A DNA stretch of 63,784 nucleotides from Syntrophobacteraceae bacterium. GTDB lineage: Bacteria > Desulfobacterota > Syntrophobacteria > Syntrophobacterales > Syntrophobacteraceae. Positions 1 to 8,267 of this stretch are shown in pieces. The position numbers and the translations under genes were made by a program. Under the pieces are notes generated by a model. That model did no database searches and was not told the DNA's origin. It saw only the letters and a list, made by a program, of their open reading frames with translations. Every line of letters starts with the position of its first letter. The stretch's first letter is position 1. The stretch lies in contig SLCH01000016.1 of assembly GCA_007125915.1 (NCBI GenBank), positions 1 through 63,784 on the forward strand, in the 5' to 3' direction.

Positions 1-2
1 AG

Positions 3-1235
3 GCCATGGCAGTGACCGTCAAAGAAGTCAATGTGGAGGAGCGGTGGGTCAAGGTCGCACCCCCCATTCCGGGCAGTGAGCTCTCTGCCTCGGGAACGAC
101 TTCTGCCTACAAGCGCTTCCACAGCATCTTGTACGGCAACGCGGTTCCTTCAGGGCATGGTGAAACCCAGAATGAAAAGATCCTCGGTTCGGGGGATGCA
201 ACCCGAACCAATCAGCATTTCGATCTGGAAGCTGAAGGAGTCACCTTCGTGGCCGATCGCAATTTTCCGCGCGGAGTTCGTGCGGCACTGGAAGTGCAAG
301 TGGGTGGGCGCACCTGGAAGCAGGTGGCTGCTCTATCCGCGTCTGAACCGACGGATCCCCATTACATGGTGCGCATGAAGCAGGACGGCACCCTCCGCCT
401 GTTTTTTGGAGATGGACGTTATGGGCGCCGCCTGCCCAGTGGAAGCAACAACCTGCGGGTTCGATACCGGCTGGGTTCCGGACTGGCAGGCAATCTGGAA
501 CCTTACAGCCTTCTGAAGGAAACCAAGCCTCATCCCCTCATCGACGGCTTGTCACAACCCATGGCGTCCAGTGGCGGCAATGAAATGGAATCCATTGAAT
601 CCATGAGAGAAAATGCTCCAGGGAATGTTTTGGCTCTGGAGAGGGCTGTATCACTCTCTGACTTTACTCACCTTGCGGCCAGCAACAGCGGTGTTTGGCA
701 GGCGCGAGCCTTCAGAAGACAGCCGGGGCAAGGCAGAACGGAGCAGATTCAAGTGGCCGTGGTGCCCGCTGGAGGAGGCGCTCTGGGCGAACTGGCGAAA
801 ACTCTTGAAGGATATCTCACGTCTCGCGCTCTTCCTCATGTGAACGTGTCAGTGGTCCGCCACCAGTCGATCATTCTGGACCTTCAACTCACCATCAAAG
901 TGAACGTGGAAGAATATGATCCTGATTTGGTGGGGGCGGCCGTGCTTCAGCAGCTCCTTCGAGCTTTCTCTCTTCGAAAGATGAAGCTGGGTCAGTCTTT
1001 TTACAGAAGCCGGGTTTATGCCGTGGTGGAGGCCGTGGAGGGAGTTGAAAACTGCCGGTGCCGGATCAATCCTTTCGGATTCCGCGATGATTCGGGGGCT
1101 TCGGTCACCCCTCCTCAGCTCGGGCTTGGGCGCGAGGGGCACATTCGAAGAATTTCCCTGGATGAAAGCCAGGTGATTCACACGGATGAAGGGCAGTCCA
1201 TTCTGGACATTGCCATTCACCAATTTCATTTATGA
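3..1235 (+). CDS. Putative baseplate assembly (baseplate J-like) protein of a phage-tail/contractile injection system, 5' end truncated by the window
   Basis: ORF open to the window edge; baseplate J-like pattern (FxFGDGRYGRRLPSGSNNLRVRYRLGSGLAGNL...; ALERAVSLSDFTHLA; ...VNVSVVRHQSIILDLQLTIKV); followed by a tail protein I-like gene. Confidence 0.75.
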   Translation, partial: AMAVTVKEVNVEERWVKVAPPIPGSELSASGTTSAYKRFHSILYGNAVPSGHGETQNEKILGSGDATRTNQHFDLEAEGVTFVADRNFPRGVRAALEVQVGGRTWKQVAALSASEPTDPHYMVRMKQDGTLRLFFGDGRYGRRLPSGSNNLRVRYRLGSGLAGNLEPYSLLKETKPHPLIDGLSQPMASSGGNEMESIESMRENAPGNVLALERAVSLSDFTHLAASNSGVWQARAFRRQPGQGRTEQIQVAVVPAGGGALGELAKTLEGYLTSRALPHVNVSVVRHQSIILDLQLTIKVNVEEYDPDLVGAAVLQQLLRAFSLRKMKLGQSFYRSRVYAVVEAVEGVENCRCRINPFGFRDDSGASVTPPQLGLGREGHIRRISLDESQVIHTDEGQSILDIAIHQFHL

Positions 1236-1260
1236 TGGTCAGATTCCGGGGGATAGAATC

Positions 1261-2802
1261 ATGAAGCAGGGTGAAGCGCTCTACCAGATTCTGCCGGCTC
1301 TTTACCGAACCAGAGACACGGGAGATCTCAAGAAGTTTTTGGATGGGTGTGGAGTCCTCCTGGACCAGTTCCACGAAACCCTGCTGCAGCGCCTTGCCGA
1401 CGCTTTCCCCGACAATCCCGCAGATGGCTCACGGGCTTGTCAGGACTGGCTTCTTCCCTACTTTGCAGATCTTCTGGATGTGCGTTTGGTGTCGCCCCTC
1501 GTGAAAGGGCGTCGCGATGAAGTGGCCAATGCGGTTCGTTGGCGGCAGGGCAAGGGAACCCTTCCGGTTGTGGTCGAGATTGCCCGTGCCATTGGTCAGC
1601 TGGAAGTGGTGCTTCAGGAGGGATGGAAGCGGGTGGCGACCACTCCCCGTCTCAACATTCCGCTCGTCCCCTCCACGAGCCATGGTTATGACCAGGACTG
1701 TCCCGATTCCCCTCCTTCATTAGCTGCACGGCATCCGGGACTTCCTGCAGCTACCGTGGATTTCCGCTGTCCTTCCGGGGCGGTGGCTACGACCACTGCC
1801 AATCCAAGCGCACAGCAGAGCACCGTGGATGGGACCACCCATGTGTGGCGTCAGGCAAGCTTTCACGGATCGCCCTGTCATCCCGAAAGCTATGAGGATG
1901 TTTCGCGCCGCACCGTGGACTTTCGCAATGGAGACTGGCGGGCGGGGCACCACCATCCCCACCGTATTCTCCTCTACACAACTCCCCCTGCCGGTTTTTT
2001 TCCCAGGAATGTTCCCACGGTCAATTGGTCATGGCCACCCTCCGAGGCTTTCCTGGACAAAATTGAAGTGACCGGTGACGGTCATTTCACGTCATTTCGA
2101 AACAAGACCCTCGGAACAGATCACTTCATGCCAGTGAGGGTGCGGCGGCCCATTGAGCTTGGGCAGGGGCCCGCAACCATGGGCCTGGCGGATGCACACA
2201 CATGGCGCTTTGAAGGGTTGATTCTGGAAGACGCACTGGAGCTGGAATCGGGGCGGGTTGAGCTTTTTCGCTGCGCAGCAAGGCACGTTCAGGTGCACAG
2301 CATCGATCCAGAAAAACCGGTCATTGCTGCCAGAAGCTGCCTGATCCTGTCACTGCGGGCCGATCGAGGGGTCACTCTTCTTGAATATTGTACCGTTTTG
2401 GGGCGAGCGCTGACAGAAATCATGTTTGCCAGCGACTCTATTTTTTTGGGGTTCATTCATGAGAATCATTCCACGGATGCGCCTCCCCTGTCTGGATGCG
2501 TGCGTTACTCGCGCATACCCGAAAACCAGGAACTTGGCGGAATGAGTATCCATGAGGTGACCCGCTCACGACCGTTCATGTTCAGCACCCAATTGGGCAG
2601 AAGGGGCTGCGGGGTCCTGCATCCCGCGACACCCCGTTCCATACTTGTTGGCGCTGAGGATGGGGGAGAAATGGGTGCCTTCCATGATGATCATCTGAGC
2701 TTGCTGGCGGAGGCGGTGGTGGAAAAGCTGAAAGACCACCTGCCGGTGGGCCTGGATGCGGTCGTGATTCCGGACATGAGGCTTCTCCGAATGCCTGGCT
2801 GA
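1261..2802 (+). CDS. Phage tail protein I-like protein with long C-terminal extension
   Basis: N-terminal ~130 aa resembles P2 gpI/tail protein I (LPALYRTRDTGDLKKFLDGCGVLLDQ...DWLLPYFADLLDVRLV...RRDEVANAVRWRQGKGTLPVVVEIAR); start ATG 1261 preceded by a GGGGGAT Shine-Dalgarno. Confidence 0.65.
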   Translation: MKQGEALYQILPALYRTRDTGDLKKFLDGCGVLLDQFHETLLQRLADAFPDNPADGSRACQDWLLPYFADLLDVRLVSPLVKGRRDEVANAVRWRQGKGTLPVVVEIARAIGQLEVVLQEGWKRVATTPRLNIPLVPSTSHGYDQDCPDSPPSLAARHPGLPAATVDFRCPSGAVATTTANPSAQQSTVDGTTHVWRQASFHGSPCHPESYEDVSRRTVDFRNGDWRAGHHHPHRILLYTTPPAGFFPRNVPTVNWSWPPSEAFLDKIEVTGDGHFTSFRNKTLGTDHFMPVRVRRPIELGQGPATMGLADAHTWRFEGLILEDALELESGRVELFRCAARHVQVHSIDPEKPVIAARSCLILSLRADRGVTLLEYCTVLGRALTEIMFASDSIFLGFIHENHSTDAPPLSGCVRYSRIPENQELGGMSIHEVTRSRPFMFSTQLGRRGCGVLHPATPRSILVGAEDGGEMGAFHDDHLSLLAEAVVEKLKDHLPVGLDAVVIPDMRLLRMPG

Positions 2803-2878
2803 TTGAGCAATGAGCAGCATTTAAGGATAAAAAGGAAAAACATACAGATCCAGTGCATCACCTACAGGGGACCGATTC

Positions 2879-5800
2879 ATGAAAACCCAGATATCAAGAG
2901 ACATCTTCAAAGCCCACAAGCGATATTCCGGTGTTTACCAGCAAATGGGGCGAATGCTCACCGACAGCGACTGGAACGAACTGGTGGAAATCGCCAGGCA
3001 TCGGGTCAATGAAGCACTTTTGGACGTTATCGGCAGTGGAACCCCAAGGGATCGTGGGGTTTTAAAGGTCCTCGAAAATCCTGACGGCAGTGTGAGCTAC
3101 GGAGTCAAGTGGGGATATCTTTATGCAGATGGCATCATTGCCCAGCTGCGTCCTGATCCCGACGCGCCCCTCCCTGATCCCCATGATGACGCTTTTGAGT
3201 ATGAGCGTCAGGCCGATTTCCCCTTTCCACCCTCTCTTCCCTCGGGAGACCACATTCTTTATGTGGATGTGTGGGAGCGAGCGGTGACTCATCTGGAAGA
3301 CGACCAGCTGCGGGATCCGGGACTGAGGGGTGCTGACACTTGCACCCGCTCGCAAACCATGGCCCAGGTCAAATGGTGCCCAACAGCGATCGATCCCGAG
3401 AATCCCCTTCAGAACCCACCCAAAGGAACCATCAGGCTCACGGCGCAGCTTCGGGGTGCCGGGACCGAACCGGATCCTTGCGACCCTTGCGCCCAGGAAC
3501 TTGATTTGCATGAAAAGGTGGGAAACTACCTGTTCCGCGTTGAAGTCCATCGGGTGCATTATGATGGGGATGGTCTGCCCGTGGATTTGGTCATCAAATG
3601 GTCCAGTGAGAATGGCGCAGAGCAGTATCCCATAGGATTGGAACCACCGGGGTTCATCTCTTCCAACTTCGCTTATGAATTCTTCAGCGGAAAGCCGGAG
3701 AAATTTGCCAGCGAAAAACATTTGGGACGCCACCATGCCCCTGCATTTGTGGCGGTTCATGGTGCTCTCACTGAAGAATACCCCTCCAGTGCCCCCAGTG
3801 GGTTTTCGCTGGTGCGACGCTGGGATGGGTTCGGCCGCTTTGAGAAAAGCGGTGGCCATTGGAGACTGGTGGGTGGACTGGACCGAGGCCGCGACCTCAC
3901 CACGGGATCAGCTGGCGATGCCCACGGACATGTGGAAGAAGGTCCCAGGGTGACCATCAATCTTGATGCTGTGATCCTCGAGGTGAACCTGGGGGATCAT
4001 GCCGCATTGGCGGGAGACTTCTGGCAGGTTCCCGTGCGCGAAGCCACAAATGTGCAGGGGGATGTGCTCCTGGAAGACTCGGAGGCTGCGGGCATCAAAC
4101 ATCACTACTTCACTTTGGGGTCTGTGGTCGATGGCCAGTTCAGGGCACACGAAGGTTTCCAGTGCAAACGTTTTGAGTTCCCCCCTCTCACGGATATTCG
4201 AGCCAAGGACATTTGTTACAGTAATGATAACTGCAGTCTATCGGGGGTGCGCACTGTCCAGGAGGCCCTCGAGCACCTCTGCCGGGAACGGGACCTGCGG
4301 TGGCACAACAAGCACCTTCATGGGTGGGGCATTGTCTGCGGTCTCATAGCTGAATGTGGCCCCGATACGCTACTTGACAGAGACAGCGAAGGGGGTGAGC
4401 CTCCCCGGCGTCAGGTCAGAGTCACGTCGGGATACGCTCTTGACTGTGATGGGTCGGACATTGTCTTGCAAGAAGATCTTGTTTTCGACCTTTTGTCCCG
4501 CATTGAAAAAATGGAAGAAGAGGGCGAGCCCGTGCTCAAGGACGGAGACGGCACGGTCTGCCTGCGCCTTGATTCCGGTGAAGGGGGTCAACCGGCTGTT
4601 TTTGTGGAGCCCTATGATGAGGCAAAGCACCAGAAGTCTCTCTTGGAAAACACTCTTCTCATGGATTTTTTCCAGGACTGCATTCTGGAGCTCATCGCAG
4701 CCGTTTCAGGGGAGTTTCAGTTCCTCGACCCCGCCGGGCTGGACGCCTCAGAAGGAGGTGTCACGGGCCTTGTCTCCCAGGAGCGGCGACAGCTGACGAG
4801 CTTTTTGAACCTCATCGTCCAAATTTTCAATCCCGGCAATGGTTCCTATGTCTTTTTGTCCCATAGAGAACACCATATTCTGCGCGATATTTACTTGAGA
4901 CTCCGGGAGCTTCTGCAGAGCAAGACCTATTGTGCCATGTTCCAGGGGGACGAGTTTCCCGAGTATCCCTTTGCAGTCAGGGAAATGAACACTTTTTTCG
5001 GAAAGAATGGTCACACCCGGGTTAAGCTGCATCCTGACGGAAAGCGCCTCTACTCCTACAATGGGACGGACAACACCATCAATGTCTACGATGTGGAGGC
5101 GGGTGAGCTGATCGATGTTTTGGAAATGCCCTCCGCCGAAGGCGCTGAGGTGTCAGCGATCACCTTCTCTCCCGATGGGAGGATTCTTTATGCTGCGGCC
5201 AGTGTCAAGGCGGTTGACACCGTTTTCGGAGTGGCTCGTATCGACAAGGAGCATCACTGGGAGAAGATGACCATCTTCTGCGATCTGGAAATCACGGAGA
5301 TGACCGCTTCTGAACAAGACCAGGGTCTCATCTATGCCGTTGGTCTGGGCAGAGGACTGTTCTTTTTGCGCCCGGGCATTTTCATGGAGGAAACCAAGCC
5401 GACCGTTTCACCCGCATACGCTTTCAATGCGTCAGGACACATGGTCATCGATGAAAATGAGCAGGTTGCCTTTTGCACGTGCCTCAGTCAAGATGAGGAA
5501 AAATCCGGAACCTACGACTCCATTGCACTCTGTAATCTCCGGCGTGATGCCTCAACGTCCAATGCGGACCCAACTCACTTGCTGATTCTCCTGGATCCCA
5601 CGGGCAAACCTCACAGGGGAAATGACGGCCTGGCAATCAGCGTTGCCGCTGAAAGGGATCGCGGGGGGATTCCTGCTGCCGGTGAGAGGGATCGCGGAGG
5701 CTTTCTCTATGTGGTTGTCCAGGGGATGGAGAACAACAAGCAGCTGCTGACCTACGTCCGCCGGCCCGGCTTGGGTTTGCCGCAGCTTCAGAACAGCGTC

Positions 5801-7405
5801 TCCATCGAGAACACAAAGGTCTCCCTGGCTTATCACCCCGGGGAAACAAATCTTTTGCTTGCTTTTGAAGATGGTTACAGGCTTCAGATGTTCACACGTG
5901 AAGGGGTGGCGACCAATTTCTATCGAATTCCCGTGCAGATTCAACCGGTGGACATTGTTGTGGAGAGGCGGGAGGGAGCGGTTTACGCCCTCAATTTCAT
6001 CAGCAACACCGTCAGCGTGATTTCCCCCAGGGAACTGGCCGTGAGCAGTGAATTCCTCGATGATCTTGCCGCCTACAGACTTGAAGTCCTGACGGCCTTT
6101 TACGTCCTGCTGAGCGGCCTGCTTCAATACCTGAAGGACTGTTTCTGCCACCACCTGCTCGTGCAGTGTCCCCAATGTGGAGAAGATGAAGCGATCTATC
6201 TGGCCTCTGTGGATGTGCGCAAGGGCAGAATCCACAAAATTTGCAACTTTGAATTGCGCAAGTATGTGAAAAGCTTTCCCACCATGGGCTACTGGTTTTC
6301 CCTGGTTCCCATATGGCCCATCGCCAAGTGGCTGCTCTCCAAGTTTTGCTGTTCCCTTTTGCCCGACTTTTTCAGCCGCCATCAGGACACCGTCATCGGG
6401 CAGGCGCCGCAGAGTGACGCTGGCCAACAGCCCTTTACCCATGCCAATGCGTTCAAGGCTCAAAACGTGAGGCATGGGCTTCAGGCTTACGAACGCACTG
6501 ATTTGGGAGGACTCTGGCGCAATCAGCAGAGGAGTTTCGCCTTCACAGGCCGTGTGGCTGTGGACAGCCTCTCAAACCTCGCGGAAACAGGCCGCCGTAA
6601 AGAGGCAGGTGTCAGGAAGCAGGCCCTCATGCACAGTTCGGTGAGCGAAGCTGTCAGCGAACTGGAAAGAAGCCACATTGAGGTAGCGGGCATCCAGAAG
6701 TACGATCCGGCAAAGGCGACTTCTTACCTGGCAGACTTTATTTCCACGCCTCAGCGCATCGAGGAAGGCAGCAAAGTGACCCTCTATGAAAAGGATGGAC
6801 GGGTGGTGTTTTACGCAGTGGAAAAACCCGATGCCGGTCCATCCGTCATTGAAATACCCGAATCGCTGAAAAGGAACCTTCAGGAGCTGGAAAAGCGCAA
6901 AGAGGTCCTGAAGGACATGAGCGCTGTCGATGCACAGCTGGAAGAAGCGGAACGGCGTCGTGCCCAGGTGGCTGCCTTCGAGGAAATCAAGGGTGAGCTG
7001 ACCACTTTGCAGAGGGAGAAGAACGTTGTTCAGGAAGAGCTTGCCACACTCAAGTCCCAGGTGGATTCGCTGAGAGCGGAGCGAGAGGCGGAGGCACAGA
7101 AGCTTTTGGAAATGAGCTCTCGGCAGCGTGACATTTCAAATGAAATCCTTCGGCTCAATGAAAACCTCAAATCCCTTGATTCCATGCACAGGGAGATCTC
7201 CCTGGAACTGGAAAAGAAGCGCCCCGCGAGAGACGTCACCGGTGTCACCGCTGACATGGAAGTCGTGCTGCGGGATCTGGGGATTCGAACTGTGGAAGAT
7301 CTTTCGAGGGCTAATGTGCAAACGCTCACAGCCACTCGGCGCATAGATGCCGCCACCGCAAATGCCATCATTGCCAATGCTCGAAGGCAGCTGACTCGAA
7401 ATTGA
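2879..7405 (+). CDS. 1508-aa mosaic protein: DUF6519-like N-terminus, beta-propeller-like region, coiled coil, helix-hairpin-helix-like C-terminus
   Basis: N-term MKTQISRDIFKAHKRYSGVYQQMGRMLTDSDWNELVEI is typical of injection-system-associated DUF6519 proteins; propeller-like repeats (KLHPDGKRLYSYNGTDNTINVYDVEAGELIDVL, ITFSPDGRILYAAAS); heptad-rich 1320-1450 aa; C-term LGIRTVEDLSRANVQTLTATRRIDAATANAIIANARRQL. Confidence 0.7.
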   Translation: MKTQISRDIFKAHKRYSGVYQQMGRMLTDSDWNELVEIARHRVNEALLDVIGSGTPRDRGVLKVLENPDGSVSYGVKWGYLYADGIIAQLRPDPDAPLPDPHDDAFEYERQADFPFPPSLPSGDHILYVDVWERAVTHLEDDQLRDPGLRGADTCTRSQTMAQVKWCPTAIDPENPLQNPPKGTIRLTAQLRGAGTEPDPCDPCAQELDLHEKVGNYLFRVEVHRVHYDGDGLPVDLVIKWSSENGAEQYPIGLEPPGFISSNFAYEFFSGKPEKFASEKHLGRHHAPAFVAVHGALTEEYPSSAPSGFSLVRRWDGFGRFEKSGGHWRLVGGLDRGRDLTTGSAGDAHGHVEEGPRVTINLDAVILEVNLGDHAALAGDFWQVPVREATNVQGDVLLEDSEAAGIKHHYFTLGSVVDGQFRAHEGFQCKRFEFPPLTDIRAKDICYSNDNCSLSGVRTVQEALEHLCRERDLRWHNKHLHGWGIVCGLIAECGPDTLLDRDSEGGEPPRRQVRVTSGYALDCDGSDIVLQEDLVFDLLSRIEKMEEEGEPVLKDGDGTVCLRLDSGEGGQPAVFVEPYDEAKHQKSLLENTLLMDFFQDCILELIAAVSGEFQFLDPAGLDASEGGVTGLVSQERRQLTSFLNLIVQIFNPGNGSYVFLSHREHHILRDIYLRLRELLQSKTYCAMFQGDEFPEYPFAVREMNTFFGKNGHTRVKLHPDGKRLYSYNGTDNTINVYDVEAGELIDVLEMPSAEGAEVSAITFSPDGRILYAAASVKAVDTVFGVARIDKEHHWEKMTIFCDLEITEMTASEQDQGLIYAVGLGRGLFFLRPGIFMEETKPTVSPAYAFNASGHMVIDENEQVAFCTCLSQDEEKSGTYDSIALCNLRRDASTSNADPTHLLILLDPTGKPHRGNDGLAISVAAERDRGGIPAAGERDRGGFLYVVVQGMENNKQLLTYVRRPGLGLPQLQNSVSIENTKVSLAYHPGETNLLLAFEDGYRLQMFTREGVATNFYRIPVQIQPVDIVVERREGAVYALNFISNTVSVISPRELAVSSEFLDDLAAYRLEVLTAFYVLLSGLLQYLKDCFCHHLLVQCPQCGEDEAIYLASVDVRKGRIHKICNFELRKYVKSFPTMGYWFSLVPIWPIAKWLLSKFCCSLLPDFFSRHQDTVIGQAPQSDAGQQPFTHANAFKAQNVRHGLQAYERTDLGGLWRNQQRSFAFTGRVAVDSLSNLAETGRRKEAGVRKQALMHSSVSEAVSELERSHIEVAGIQKYDPAKATSYLADFISTPQRIEEGSKVTLYEKDGRVVFYAVEKPDAGPSVIEIPESLKRNLQELEKRKEVLKDMSAVDAQLEEAERRRAQVAAFEEIKGELTTLQREKNVVQEELATLKSQVDSLRAEREAEAQKLLEMSSRQRDISNEILRLNENLKSLDSMHREISLELEKKRPARDVTGVTADMEVVLRDLGIRTVEDLSRANVQTLTATRRIDAATANAIIANARRQLTRN

Positions 7406-7542
7406 AATGAGCTTGCAATTTCAGTGGCAGTCCAATGGGAATGGCTCCATTTCAGAAGGTGTGCCCGCATGCTTTCATGGATTTTTTCCATCAGGGACGT
7501 TTCACTTTGCTGGCCCTGAGGGCTAAAAGGATGTCAAGCTGG

Positions 7543-7571
7543 TTGACAAGCAGTGTAAAATATCGTTTAGT
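7543..7571 (+). promoter_or_regulatory. Putative sigma70-type promoter upstream of yajC
   Basis: TTGACA (7543-7548), 17-nt spacer, TTTAGT (7566-7571). Confidence 0.4.
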
Positions 7572-7700
7572 TATCGCTTTCGAGATTTTTTGTATTGGGA
7601 AGGCCACAGTGAAGCCTTCACGGTTGCTTTTTTTCATGTGCAGCAAGACATTGACAATGGCCAGAGTTTTCGATGGCCCATCAACTCTAGGGAGGATTGA

Positions 7701-8039
7701 ATGGATTGGGTGAGTGTGGCGCATGCGATGGGAACTGGAGGACAAGGGGCAGGAGATCAAGCAGGCGGAGGTCTGGTGGCTTTTTTGCCGCTCATCATCA
7801 TGGTCGCCATTTTTTACTTTCTGCTTATTCGTCCTCAGCAAAAAAAGCAGAAAGAGCACAAGAACATGCTGGATAATCTCCAGAGAGGGGACACGGTGAT
7901 CACGCAGGGAGGCCTTCACGGAAGAATCACGGGTTTGACGGACACAACCTGTACCCTTGAAATTGCAGAGAAGATTCGCGTCAAAGTACAGCGCGGTTAC
8001 ATCGCTGCGGTTTTGTCCAAAGGTGAAGTCCTCGAATAG
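7701..8039 (+). CDS. yajC: Preprotein translocase subunit YajC
   Basis: Single TM helix followed by FYFLLIRPQQKKQKEHKNMLDNLQRGDTVITQGGLHGRI; directly upstream of secD/secF. Confidence 0.95.
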   Translation: MDWVSVAHAMGTGGQGAGDQAGGGLVAFLPLIIMVAIFYFLLIRPQQKKQKEHKNMLDNLQRGDTVITQGGLHGRITGLTDTTCTLEIAEKIRVKVQRGYIAAVLSKGEVLE

Positions 8040-8076
8040 TCTGCACATTCGTCCCTCACATGGTGAGAGCTTATAT

Positions 8077-8114
8077 GGGGCACATTGTTATTCACGCACA
8101 ATGTGCCCCCTTTT
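8077..8114 (+). terminator. Intercistronic hairpin between yajC and secD (attenuator/terminator-like)
   Basis: GGGGCACATTGT / ACAATGTGCCCC perfect 12-bp stem (8077-8088 with 8098-8109), 9-nt loop, followed by C-TTTT. Confidence 0.5.
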
Positions 8115-8267
8115 CTCATGGTCGCTACATGGAACCTGCCTGTCCGAAAACGTCCGAACATCATTTTGCTCTTTTCAGATGCCTTCATGTTTGTGGTTCA
8201 TTAATTGCATTCACAGAATGAAAGAATTTCTTTCGGGCGGGCAAATCGTTTCATCAGGGGGATTGCT

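Noticed and set aside
3062-3859. 265-aa minus-strand ORF
   Set aside because: Antisense shadow of the DUF6519-like region.
5552-6475. 307-aa minus-strand ORF
   Set aside because: Antisense to the mosaic protein; low-information sequence with no family signal.
8220-8240. GAAAGAATTTCTTTC palindrome before secD
   Set aside because: Short AT-rich palindrome overlapping no promoter element; likely chance.
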